DNA of 64,000 bases from the NCBI RefSeq assembly GCF_954871325.1, contig NC_088775.1, positions 60,737,561 through 60,801,560 of the forward strand, read 5' to 3'. The notes below the pieces were generated by a model. The model made no database searches and had not been told where the DNA came from. It worked only from the letters and a program-made list of their open reading frames with translations. Numbering within the stretch: the stretch's first letter is position 1; each line of letters opens with the position of its first letter. A program made the position numbers and the translations under genes. Positions 11,706 to 25,700 of the stretch are shown in pieces. This stretch comes from Gordionus sp. m RMFG-2023. Lineage: Eukaryota > Nematomorpha > Gordioida > Chordodea > Parachordodidae.

Positions 11706-14069
11706 GTATGGCTCATTTACACATAATATTATATATTTATGCTATTTATTAAAATTATTATGAAAGGATAAAAGTTGTGTAATTAAAATTCCTTGCTTTA
11801 ACTTTGAGACTTTATAAATTTAATTTAAATAGTTTAGATTTTTTTTTTTCAAATCTTAAATTTAATTGTTTTGGATTTTAACCTTTATTTAAGAATATTT
11901 AAATTAAAGTAAAAATATAAATATAAATCAGTATATGGAAATCTTTTTTTATATCACACTTAAAATTATTATATAACTTAACTTTAATTTATTAATAACA
12001 TAAATTTCAGACAAACGGTTAAGTCTAAATATCAAGTTTTTATCAGAATTAAATAGATTAATGCTATAAAATCAAGTCAGAATTATAGGAATAGGTGTAT
12101 GGAACTCCTCAGCCCGACACTTGGACTTGGAAGGGTTCGTCTGGTTTTCGGTCGGACATAATATTACATTTTTTGGATGGACTAACCTGATTTATTTTTT
12201 AAAATAATTTTTCATTAAAATTCAAGAAATGAATTTTGTAATATTTGATTTACCAGAATTAAGAAAAAAAAATTATTATTCTCTCTTCTTTCATTGGTTA
12301 CATATAGTCATGCCATGTAATCGCTCACATCTCAATCCACTTCAATTATGAAAAGCTTTTATAGAAGAGATTATGTATTTTATAGTTAGATTTAAAAGAA
12401 ATTTTATCTAGTTAGCTTTTAGATTACCTGAAATAATATTGTTCAAAGATACAGGAAACTGCCATTTTTACCTCTTTCTGGTATTAAAGAAGTTGTTATT
12501 TATTAAAAGATAAATGAATATTAGATTTTTTATATTTAACTAAGTCAGGAATTAGTTATTAGAAGGAAAATAAATTAACTTTTTTATTATTTAAGTTATT
12601 TAGTTCATTATTAAGTATAAAATTAAATTTTAAAAGCACTAGGACCTGCAAATTTTTTTATTTACCATTTAAGTAATATTTTGCAATTATTAGCTATCTG
12701 CTTTTTCCTATTGCAAATACTTAAAAATATATACGACTATATATATATGTTTGATATCAAGAAGAGGCAAAAATGGTTGATTTTGCGCTGTTGACACCTT
12801 TTATTTTATATAATATGAGGGCTAACAAGAATTTTTATTTTTGTACTAACTATGACACCTATTATTTTATTTTATATAATATAATATGAGCTAAGAATTT
12901 CATTTCTGTTCCAACTATAACACATATAACCTTCATACTAAATTGTATCAAAATTGAATTTATTTGCTTATTTGACATGATTACCCAATAAGAACTATAA
13001 ATGCCCTTTGAATTTTAAGAGTTAAGTTTATCATTTTTGACAACTGAATAAGTTCTCAGAATTCAGAAATACTTTTATCTTTTCAAATACTTTATTTTTC
13101 CCTACATTTTTGATAGTTTAAATAATATTGCCGCAAATAACACAAAGATCCCCCCCCCCTCCTCCTATAGCACAGTGACCCCCACCCCCGCAAAAAACAA
13201 AATACTTCCTAGCTTCTACTCATAATTTGAGAGCTAAGAGACCCCTGAATTTGTAAAAATTTGGGTTAGGCCTCCCCGAATCGCATATTGTGTGGAGGTT
13301 ATTTACGCCTTTGATCACAGCGTTTGATATTTAATTTTAAATAACTAAAACCGGTCTTTAAACAAGTCAGATACAAAACCGCAAAACACCGTTTATCTTG
13401 TTACATAATTTTGTTTGATTTATGCCCTATCACTTAATATACTAAAAAAAATACCTTTTACGAATAAAGCCTAACCATTTTTATCCGATTTTCTCAACTT
13501 TCAATGAGAACAATGTGGGAACTGACCCAAGAATGTATATGGTCATGCCAAACGCAATGTATACAAATAATTCCATTACATCTAATATAGGTTTATAATT
13601 TTATTCTGTACTATAATATTTCTATCATTATATTACTATTTTGTCCATGTACAATTTTTTATAATAAAATATATAAGATGATCAAATCACCTACCACCTA
13701 GTATTATTTTAGCTGGATTACTGTAAAATCTAAACTATTGTACATATATTCCATAAAGTGGCCATTTTTATTTTGGAAGTGATCATTTATAAATCTAAAT
13801 ATATCCTGGTAAGTGAATGTTAATTTCCAGTAGGGACCATGGTGATCGTGATTTAATTAACTATTATATGGTGAATTGGCCTAAGATCGAACTAATTATA
13901 ATTTTAATTCTTATTGTTTACCCCTTAAAAATGTTGGATATAACAATATTTTTGTTTATAATTTTCCCCATTAAGTTAAAAATTGTATACGGTTGAAAAC
14001 AGAATTGTGAATAGAATTGTGAATGTGAGCTATTTTTTATCCGTGAATTTTTTCTTAATAATTTTATAG
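11706..14069. other. Non-coding, probably FNDC3 intron
   Basis: AT-rich DNA with a G/C-rich repeat patch at 12090-12170 (CAGCCCGACACTTGGACTTG) and a C-rich patch at 13150-13190 that includes a C10 run. No coding exon was identified, although the reading-frame phase suggests one small exon might be hidden here. Confidence 0.4.
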
Positions 14070-16797
14070 AACACGACAAAAAAATTCATACCAAATTGAT
14101 CAACCCCTGTATTGATACCTTTGAGCTCTCAAAACCTTCATCTCCTGCCACCTCGATTGATTCATCAACTTCCTCCCTCCGATCCTTACGCAACCCTCAT
14201 TCAAACGATTATGAAAATAGCCATCCTAATTTGAATCATTGCGCGAATAGCAAGGCAAATTATAACAGCACCAAAATAGAATATGGTATCGGGATTAACG
14301 AGTGCCCTTTGATTCGGTCTCTTAATTGTTATCCTGAGGAAGCCAGTCAATTTTTACCTAACAACAATCAAAATATTGATATATCGCTCAACGAAGAATC
14401 TATCTCACGAAATGAAGTGTCTATCTCAGCTAGTAGCAACAACGTTACAGAGACTCAATCCAATAAACATCACGAAAATTTACATGTCTGTCAAAACTTC
14501 TCCGATAGGGGGGAAACTATTAAAAACATTCATTCCGAAATTAGCGTGACATCTGGTGAAGTGACTCCTATCAATATTGTCATTGATAATTCATCTCCCG
14601 ATTTAGGTTTTTATAAAATCTATAGGGATGTACCGATATTTTTTATCGAATCTATTAAATATCGGTTAAGGGCCGATATTATAAAATTTCCTGATCCTAT
14701 AAAATGGCGTCTTAATTTAAAAAAAATTTATTTCAAATTTCCTAATATATTTATTTATTGTTTATTATTTAAATTAATTAATATTATTATATAAATAAGT
14801 AATTTATCTATACTTTTAGATCCATGAATATAAATTATAACGGATCATATAATATATTTATATGACTTATGTTATAGTTAAATTATAGATACTGATGAGT
14901 AGATGTATGAATTAAAAATTATAACGTTTAGTAGGTTTACAGAATACAATCAGATATGATATCGGCGGCCTACAAAAAGTGGTATCGTTACACCCCTAGA
15001 AATCTATTTTAATTTTTATTCATATTTAATGCTTCATTATAACATTTATTTTTTATTTATAATTTGTATTTACACTTTCGGCTAAAGATCTTGCCTTAAC
15101 ACTTTCAACAAACTCAGTCACTCCTATCATAAATAACAACTTTAGACCGATCGAGGCGCAATATATGACAACAGTTCAAAAGTTCCACCAATCGACGTTA
15201 CATCCAAATTCCCTTTTAACCCTTCCACCCCCTCCATCACTGATGTTGCCTGAGGGCCAAAAGTTTCCCATTACTCCTATTGTGAGCGGTCCTTCATTAT
15301 GTCATAACAATCCTTGTTATTTCTACTATTACAACAACAATCAATTGCTGCCACCTATGCCACCACCCTTATTGCACCAACAACAGCAATCATTATCGCC
15401 TGCCGATTCCCCTTGCCCGGCGTGCGCTTTGGAATCTCAGGTGGCCACTTTCGTAATACCCGTGATAAATCAACAGCATCCATCCCTCCCACCCCCTTCT
15501 CTTCCCCCGTCTTTTATCAACTCTGCAGGCGGAACCGAAGGGACAGATGGTAGTTCTCCTTTTCTTTATTATTATTACGTTTGCCCCCCTTCAATTAATA
15601 ACAACAATAATGGGGACGGCGTAAACGATTGCCAAGTTATGTCCTCTTTATCGGCTCTCCACTCAGCACATACCAATGACATTCCTCCATCTCTGTTATC
15701 TTTTGAAAAGGTGTTGGATTCGTCGCCTTTCAACGTTAATATATCGCCTGACATACATTTATCCCTTTCCCGATCGAGTGATATTACCTGTAGTTCAATT
15801 GAAGCAGCGCTCAACAAGGAACAAGGGTCTAGGATTGTACCAGTAGTTACATACACTATTACTTCTATGATTTCTCAAACACCACTTAACATAAATTACG
15901 AAAAGGGCAAGTCTGACTTGCATATCTCTGTTCCCAACGTATCGAATGATTTTTCCAGTGTAAGCTCAATATCCAGTCTTTCTGAATCGAATTATTCTAT
16001 AAGTCTCAACGAAATTAAACAAAACGATATTTTGAACAATATTGAATTACCTAATTCTTCACTTAACTCTGCCATCTCAAACATGGACAGTTTAGATGGC
16101 ATTATATCAAACCATAATCAACCGTTTCAATTGTACCAATCACTACAATCCCAAATCCCTACATCGATGACCACTTTTAACAACATCAACTACACTCGAC
16201 CTCTTATCACAATACCCGTTGGGGAGAATTCTAGGGAAATTAATACGCCGCTCTTTTACTACTCTTTAATTCACTCATCTTCTTCGGTCTCTAACCCTTC
16301 TTTGCTTCCTAACATGCTTACCTTTCCTATGGCCCCCACATCTCAAAGTCTATTGCCCCTGATGCCTCCTTTTCTTCACACCTCGACCGTGTTTCCTCCT
16401 CCGCCTTTCCTTAACCTGAATTACGGCCCATACCTTCCGAATTTGCTTCAAAATAACCTCAACATCAACACCAGTTACCACACGGTTCCCAATCTACCTT
16501 CCATTTTCCACAAACACCTGTCGCCTTCATATCGTGGTAAGCGAACTAAGTCCTCGGCTTCTTCAAATCGGACCTCACCTTCATCATCCAAGAAGAGTAG
16601 TCACAGCTCTTTCAACGAACAAAATTTTAAATCACCACAAAAGAATCAAGAGGAAAAGGATAGCGAACAAGGGCAGTCCTACAATGGGAATACGAATATA
16701 GCTGGAGACCTTAACGAACGTATTAGTCGAAACCGAATCCCCGAATCGCCAGATTATGGGTTGGGCAGCGACGTAGAGTCTGCCAATAACGTTATAG
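14070..16797 (+). CDS. FNDC3: FNDC3 N-terminal disordered exons
   Basis: These two exons (14070-14606 and 15088-16797) supply about 750 residues with no recognised domain. The first is rich in Ser and Asn. The second is rich in Pro, Ser, Asn and Leu, with runs such as PPPPSLMLP, NNNQLLPPMPPPLL and SSPSSSKKSS, and a basic RGKRTKSSASS patch near its end. Vertebrate FNDC3 also has a proline-rich, low-complexity N terminus before the first FN3 domain, but a shorter one. The first exon ends after one base of a codon and the second begins with two bases, so the join is in frame (GAT, Asp). The second exon ends just before a GTATCG donor at 16798. The following exon, 17130-17185 (DNDDYSSLVEILSNITDIL), is acidic and helical like the segment that precedes FN3-1 in human FNDC3A. 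Confidence 0.85.
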
Positions 16798-19700
16798 GTA
16801 TCGTCCTCCACAATTAATTAGTGTTTCGTTTGTTTAAATTTTTAAAAACAAATTTCCGAAATTATAAATAGCGTTTTTATTTTAATCTTTCCAAATGTTA
16901 GTTATTAATTTTTACCGATATAAAATGACCTGATATTTAAATATGAGCAGAATTTCTAAAAAAAGACACTAAAATCCGCTCTTTTTTACATGTAAATAAT
17001 CTTTAATATTATATTTATAATCCTTTTTTAAAGAATAAAAATTGTATAATGATAATTTAATTATACTATTTCTTCATAAATTCATTATAATAATCCTAAT
17101 TTACTATTTATATTATAATATTTTTTTAGACAACGACGATTATTCCAGTTTGGTCGAAATTCTTTCAAACATCACAGACATTTTGGTATATCCATAATTT
17201 TAATGCCATTTATTCAAAATACTTAATTATTTAGATATATAATATCACTGCTCACACCGCGATTGTGAAATGGAAATCTTTGTTATGTCCTAAACAATCA
17301 AACATCGATGATAATTTAAACATTCACGATAACGAGAAGTAACCCTTTATATTCTAATTTAAATTACTCATTTTGCCCTTCTAGTTTAAATTTTTTAACA
17401 ATTGAACGAAAAAAATAATTTTACATGAGACATTGAAAACAATAAGGGATAATTTTAAAACTCGCCTTAAACTTGATGAATATTTATATATACTAGTTTA
17501 AACAAAACCCCTTTTCGGCTCACTTACGATGAATCTAAGGTAGATGTACCTGAAAGACTTCCTTCCGACCCATTTTATAAAGTCTATCTTTACAAAAAAA
17601 GTGGGAACTTATCTAATTATAAAAAGTTATGCTCTTCCGAAGACCAAAAAGATGTGAAACTGCAAACAAAAGCCGAAATATTAATCAATGATATATCGCA
17701 AATATCTAGCCATGGGATTTGTGTTTACAAGTAATCATCTATTTTAATGGATTTCTATTTTATTTTACATCCCAAATAATAATTACGAAATTTATTCTCC
17801 AACGTGTATATAAATGATATTTTTTTATATAGTGGGTGCGCTACAGAATGTTCTTTAGATAATTTGACGCCTTATAAAGATTATGAAATTAGGTATGAAC
17901 TTTTATAATTTTATATTTATCAGTCAACATTATTTTACGCCTTAAAAAACTCAGTTAGGTATGTCATAATTAGTGTTGGGAAATTGACTAACTAATTTAA
18001 CTCACATTACTCGCCAATCCTGTTTTTTGCTCGAATATCGAGGCTGAGCCCTTTTTTTTGACTAAAAATTTGGCTAAACTGTCTTGAAGTCTGCTTGAGT
18101 TAAACAACACTAAACTTAATATAATTTTATGTTTTTTTTGTTTACTGTGAATCTGAATTACTAATGGTATTAAATTATTTATCGCTAAAAGATTATTTTT
18201 AAATTATTATACATAAGAAAAATATAAAGCGAAGAATTATTAAAATTACATATATAAATGCGTACATTACATTTATTTTTATTTACTTGTATATCTTTAT
18301 ATAAATATAGAATTGGAGCATATATTGACACCGTCAAAGGAAGAATATCAAATGGTAAAAACATTTTTATTCAAATTTTATATCATTATTTTATTTTAAA
18401 CTATAGCCGTTTCATTTAAGAGTTTATCAACTATACCGGATACGCCCGAACCTCCAATATTATTAAATCGTACTAAAAATAGCATGTCACTTAAATGGAC
18501 CGTAAGAACATTTTTCTATTAATTTTTTAGTTTATTACATATTATTATTCTAGTTTTAAATAAGTTTACGAAACCTATCCATTTTCATCATCTGGATAAT
18601 TTTATATTATAAATTTTTTAGATTTTCTCACTTAATAATATCTTTTATTATTAATTGACATTTAAATATTTTAGAATCCCTTGGATAATGGTTCTAAAAT
18701 CACTGAATATTCGTTACTAATGACGTCCATTCCCGCCTCCGCTTATATAAATAATGCAAATAATGTTGAAGAAGTACAGTTATATTATAATCGATTATAT
18801 AGAAAAAAAATTAAAATTTCTCTTAACTTAATTCTTCTGATTTTAACATTCATTATAATTATTTATACGAATAGGTTCGACACATCCGCATTCGGGGCGG
18901 ACAGATCAAAAAGAATTTTAAACACATTAAAATAATTTATCGGGCAGGATAGATTTTTTTAAAAATCGGAAGAACTCATACTTATATAAAATTTTTTTAT
19001 TGTCTTCCTAAAATTATATGCTATTAAAGTAGTATTAAAAGATCCGCGCTATATTTTTTTAGGTACCGATCGGTAACGACGTTAATTTTATAAAAAAAGG
19101 CTACTTTTTAAAAAAAAACAAAAGTAGTTAATTAATAGCGCCGCTATTTATTTCGAGTAGCTATAGCTAGTTGATTTAGCTACAAAAAAATTTAATCAAT
19201 ATTTTAAATTGATTTGAATATAACCTATTTTTATATTTTATTTATAATTTGAATAATTAAAAAAAAATTATTCAAGAAAGTATTGAATAAAAATATTATC
19301 CAAGAAAGTATTGAATAAAATATTTTATTTTTAAAAAATGAAATTTATTAAAATCCTTTCACTTCAATATTATCCAAGAAAGTATTGAATAAAATATTTT
19401 ATTTTTAAAAAATGAAATTTATTAAAATCCTTTCACTTCATCCATTTTTTATTTAAATTTTGGAAGATGACATCTTATTCTAATCATAAACATAAAATTT
19501 TATTTAGATATTTTATTTAGGAAACCACAAAACAAAGAAGAGAAACTTGGGATAGATATTGTTGAATAAGCTCTAGAAATATTTAAATCTGATTATGACT
19601 TATATCAGGAGTATTTCACTTTTATAAACAAAATTGAACTTGGTTAGAGATGAACATAATAATTAAGCATAAACTAACCCGTAGATAAGCTCGTGAGCTA

Positions 19701-22700
19701 TATATATTTTAATATCTTTAAACTCAATTTTTTTAAACCTAACAGAATGAGAACATCTCGTGTTCTTGAATTATTTTATGAATATACGATGAGGATGATG
19801 AAAATATTGATTATATAACATTTTAGAGATCATCCATATCGGGTCTTACATTATTTAAAGATTTCCTTTTTAAAACCACTCTTCATAAAACATAATACTC
19901 CTATTCCTCCAGTTCTCCTGTTGAGAAATTAATTAATCTAGCAAAGATGTTTTTGCTAGATGAAAACTTTGAGTGACATCTTATCTTAAAAACAAATACA
20001 AAAAGTTATTAATTAAAATTATATATAAAACTAATATTTTATTTTATTATAAAAAAATTTTATTATGCGATATTATTATTACATTTCAAATTTATATAAA
20101 AATTTCACCTTCGATTATAAAAAAAATATATAATTGGTGCCCTATTATTCAATTTATTCGCCTTTACTTTAAAGGGAAAAAATTACACATAAGTTTTAAA
20201 ATAGCTACGTTGCATTTAAAATGTAATAACTATAGCACACTATTTTTTTGAGAAAGAGACATTTTTTTTGAAGAGCTGTTGTAGCTATAACGCGCTACCT
20301 TTTTAAAGTAATGTTAACAGCATTGCTAAAATCTCATATTTTTAAATAAGTGCATTTCCATATTTTTATAATATTTTTTACAAAAATTCCATTTCATTTC
20401 GCTGAATTTTTAACTGATATTTATTTTAATTAAATACTATAAATATAAAATATTATACGTTGTTGACCTATCCTTACGATAAAGAATCATAATATCTGAA
20501 TTTTAAATTTTTTAATGGGTGTGATGCAGAGCTCTTATAATTAAAATTTAAAAAAATCATAAATATTATTATTAATCTACTTTTGAAACTTTTTATATAC
20601 TATGAAAACCGGAACAGAGTTATAGAGTATCAACTATTCTTCATCCTACTTTTAGGTAATGATTTTCAATCTATTTTTATTAAAGCATTACTCTACTATA
20701 TATACCGGCGACGCTAAGCACTTTAAGGCTTGCAAGTTGAAACCTGGAGGTACCATGGCTTACCGTTTCCGTATTTCCGTCGCCAATGCTCATGGTACCT
20801 CTCCTGTCTCAGACCCCGCCACATTTTTTACTCCAGGGGTCCCACCCCTCAAGCCTGATTCTCCACGTCTCTTAAAGGCAACTCCATCCACTCTTAATTT
20901 GAGCTGGCCTGCTTCCCTCCAAAATCAAAACCAAACGGTCTCGCTTCAAATGGAGGACACCAATTCAGGCCACGGGTTTTTGCCTGTTCTTAATTACAAT
21001 AGAAGCAACTGCTCGGAGGGCCAGCGCATGGAAGATGGCAGTCAAGGAGATGAAGATGAGAATGGCGACAATTTGATGAAATGTCTCGTGCCACCAATGG
21101 CTGGTGGACTCTCATTGAAACGCAATACGGCCTACAATTTTAAGGTATTTATAAATCACTTTCTTTGCTTGCATTTGAAATATAAATTTTGGTTATTGAG
21201 AATTTTCGAATTTTCGTTGCTAGTTTATGTTTTAATTATTTTCTATTAATAAAAATCTATAGGAAGCAGGCGCGTACGCAGCAGGGGGTGGGATCAAGGG
21301 GACAAATCCCCGCCCTACCCCAAGCCAAAAAATGTAGATGCCGGATATATTTTTTAAAAATATTATTGTATATTAATTTAAATTGTATAATATTTATTCC
21401 TATCTCTTTCTTTTTAAATTTAATTACAGTTATTTATCACATTCATTTACTAAGTTATTTTATAAATTAATTTCGATTTCAAATTTTCCTTGGCGTAATA
21501 TTTATCTATTATTTTCAAGTTTCTAGTGGCGTAATATTTATCTATCATTTCTAGTCAAATAATAATTATGCACATAATAAATTTTTTTAAACATATTGAT
21601 GATGATGAAATTCCTAGTCATCTTACAAAAAAGCAAAAAAGTACGAATAATTTTATTACATTTTATAATTAACCTAGAAGAAGACATATACTTCTTAATA
21701 AGGTATTACAGATACCTATCATAAATATTTTATTTAATAATAGAATATTCTACCCCTTAATTTTCAATATGCATAAACTATGTGCTGATTGAAAGTTAAA
21801 ATTTCAAAGCAGCTATTTACTAGATGGTTGTGGCTAGCATACTCTATTGGAGCTTATTGCAAGATATGTATCCAGTTTGGCCCAAGATATGATGGAAGAA
21901 ATTTAGTTAAGCTTAACACTTGTTAAGACTCCATTCAACAAGTACATGCTAGAGAAATCTTTGACAATCCTCAAAAAATAGTTTATCACAAAAACTGTGA
22001 ACTGATGATTTCTTCAAAAGAATTAATTCAAGATGAGGATATGATATTCCCATTTTATCACATATTGACAAAAATAGGATTAAAATAGCAAAAGAAAATA
22101 GATGTAAGATCAAACTAACTATTGAGGACATTCTATATTGTGCATTACATGGCCATTTGGATTCAGAAAGTTTGAATTTCAATAATAATGATAATGAAGG
22201 TAATTTTCATATTATAAAATTTAAAGCATAAGGGGATTCTGCATTAATGGAATACCCCAAGCGACAAAATATTTTAAACAAAATTATTTCTGAAACTCCT
22301 TGTTCAACAAGAAGAAAGAAATTGCAAAAAGCTTGTCCAACGAAATGGAGTTTTCGCCATCATGCAGTAACAGCTTTTATGGAGTTAGAAGAGCAGATTA
22401 TTAATGCTCTTACTGAAATATCACCATGGCCTGAAAGAGATATTTCCTCAGAAGCAAGCAAATTATTGGATTTATTACTTATACTAAATTTTTTTTCTCA
22501 TTAGAATGTATTAATAAATTATTGAATTATATAACTATTTTATGTAATACTTTTCAAAAACATGACAATGACTTGATTGAGACGATGAGAATAGCAGAGA
22601 GCATTTTATTAGATCTCAAGGAAATTAGGGCTAATGTTGATGAAGAATTTCACATTTTATGTGTTATTATTGAGTCAAAGGCAGAGCTATACGAGTTTAA

Positions 22701-25700
22701 TATTAGTCCCCCACAGGGTCATTCCATGTCAAATCAATCACTTTTCGGCCGACCCCTTTCGATATTGATAAAAAATCGTAGGCTGGTTATATATGTTCCC
22801 ATTAGATTATAAACAAAATTTTAGCGCATTAGCAACTATATTAGCGGAGATATTCGGGGTTAAAGGTCCAAAAAACGTCCTTTTTTGCTTTTTACTGATG
22901 TTAAATAATTAGTTTTTAATTTAAAACTAAATATGATCAAATATTGAATCTAATATCAATAGCTAAGGTAATAATTGATGATTATGGTGAAAACATCAAA
23001 ATTATGATAAAATATGGGTCATCTTATGGTCAGTTGAAAACTTGAAATTAATATTTAGAAATGTATATGATCTCTGATTTTTAATTTTTTTAAGAAATAT
23101 TATCCGTTTACTATTTTTTTAATAATTTCTTCAACAATTGGCATGGCTGAATATTTATTTAAAAATATATTGCGATTTTTATACTTTAAAAAAAATAGAT
23201 GGCGCTATATATAATAGTTTAAATATGTTAAAATTCATTTTTTTTATTGATTAAAAATATTTTAATGTATATATATCATACTAAATCGATTACAATGTGC
23301 ATTATATATATTTATTTGTAATTCAGATTATAAATTTTTAAAATCTTCACAAATTTTGCCTAATTAAGATAGTTTATACATTAATTAAATCTTACTTAAT
23401 CTAAAGGAATACAAAGCCTGGCTAGCTTGTGAGATTTCTTCAGGAGATGATATATATGTTCGACTAGTGGGAGTAGAAGGATTGACCAGCGAGAGAATAT
23501 GAGATTTAGGCAACACTAAAATATCATCTTTCAGATGAAATTTAAATGAGGCTAAAGGTCCACAAGGGTGTAAAATTTTTACTTCTTCATTTGTATCATT
23601 TTTATCGATTATATATCCTAACCACCATTTATCTTCGTATACACATGTTATATATCCATTAATATTTTAAAATATAATTTTCTCATTTAAAAACGAAACT
23701 TGTTTTATATTATATTTTTTGGAATTAGAATATATTTTGGTTTTTAGTCTATTTTGATCAATGAAATAACCCCGTGAATATTTTGGGTACCATGAATGGG
23801 CAGTGCGGAATCAAATCTTTTACGAAGGGCTAATTCCTCTTCGATATATTCTTGATTGGATACATATTCAAATTGAATTCCATTAATATTTTCTTTAGCA
23901 TAAATATATAATTCTAATGGGGTTAGGATTTGATTTTTATTTGGCCTTTGAAGACTAGCTCTTGCAACTAATCTTTTGACAGTTCCTCCGATACCGTCAC
24001 ATGCATTTTTGCCGTGAGCAGTGGCAAAGAAATGCCATACGGCAGGAATATTAGAATTGTATTTATGAAGGCATATGTTCAGAAAATTTTTGCAATTATC
24101 GTATTGAGACGCGGCTTCATCTGAAAAATATATTATTTTTTCTGGTTTAGAATTAATTTGGCTGTTAAGAATTTAATAAATTTTTTTTGGTAAAGGTGGA
24201 CTGCACTAGTATTATGGCTTAATGATTCGGACAAAATAACAAAATTTATATTTTTTAATTCTTCTCCAGATTTATAATATGCCACAAATGGATGTATAGT
24301 GGCCTGCACGTTGTTCCAATGAAATCCCTAAACTTCATCTAGTAAATTGAAGGAATAATTCTCTGAATAATCTAGAATTGTTAAAAATTCCCCATCTTTT
24401 AAATTTTCTTTGGAATTCTTCAAAAATAAACTTTGTGTTTAGCTATAAATGAGTGACTCAGTAAAATTTGAACTTTTTCTAATAGATATTCTATGAAATC
24501 ATCAATGGACTTTATAATAGTTTCAAGATTTGCTCTATCCACAGTGATCCATTGTTTAAACGTGACATATTCTATACGATTTCTCTGAAACAACTAGTAT
24601 AATTGGCCCTTAAGAGATTCTATACCAGGGCATTGATCACAATTTGTTAAATAACATTTTGGCTGAGATGGATTACAAATAATTTGCGCCAAAAGATAGT
24701 TATAAGAATTTATACAGTAATCTTCTCCTGCTGTAATTTCAGCTATTACATTTGTCATTAATTTCACATTCTGATGAATGGCGCACACAAACAGTGTGTG
24801 TGCCACTAGCTCCAACTAATATACAGTTTTTTGGTCTAAGTTCGGAAAATTTAGAGAATCCAATTGATATATTTGGGTATTCTTCCTTAAACATCTTGAA
24901 TATTTCTTTAAGATTATTTAATATAAGTCTTTGGACTGAGTCTTTCTCGCCTTTAACAGATACACAACCTTTTATTCCAGTCATGAGTCGGCTTTTATCA
25001 GAACTATAATTTTGTTATTTGTATTGCTTAAAAAAATTTTCAAAATCTTTGAAATTTTCTTTATCACTGGTTATTTTAATAAAGATAATGAGAATTTCAT
25101 AACATTCTTGGTCTTGATGGGTATGACTTTGTCTGGGGAAGGGGGGTGGAGGGTTGGGGGTAGGCCTGGTAATTAATGTGATTTTCGATTTTTCCCTTAA
25201 TAATTTTCCATCAATCCTTTAATCCTGCTTTTTTGTTCGTGTGCTAGTCCCATTTTATAATTATTTTTAATTTATATTGAAATTTTAAAAAAATTATTAA
25301 AATTTTTTATCCTGCGAATATCTCAGGGGAATAAGGTTTACAAAGTTATATAATCGAATTTTATGATATATTATACATTAAAATATTTTTAATCGATAAA
25401 AAAATGAATTTTAACATATTAAAACTATTATATATAGCGCCATCTATTTTTTTTAAAGTATAAAAATAGCGATATTTTTTTAAATAAATATCCAGCCATG
25501 CTAATTGTTGAAGAAATTATTAAAAAAATAGTAAAAGGATAACATTTCTTAAAAAAATTTAAAATTGGAGATCATATTCATTTCGAAATATTAATTTCAA
25601 ATTTTCAACTGACCATAAGATGACCCATATTTTAAAAAAAATTAATTTTGATGTTTTTGCCATAATTATCAATTATTAACTTAGCCATTGATATTAGATT

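Noticed and set aside
14607-14794. Continuation of the 14070 exon past 14606
   Set aside because: From 14623 the sequence is a MITE with its own ends and target duplication, and the donor at 14607 joins in phase to 15088.
15575-15856. Minus-strand open frame within the FNDC3 N-terminal exon
   Set aside because: It is antisense to a well-supported exon with good phase on both sides and has no recognisable motif.
18774-18935. Open reading past 18773 as part of the FNDC3 exon
   Set aside because: The GTACAG donor at 18774 joins in phase to CATTACTC at 20686, and together they complete FN3-2; the read-through sequence is A/T-driven.
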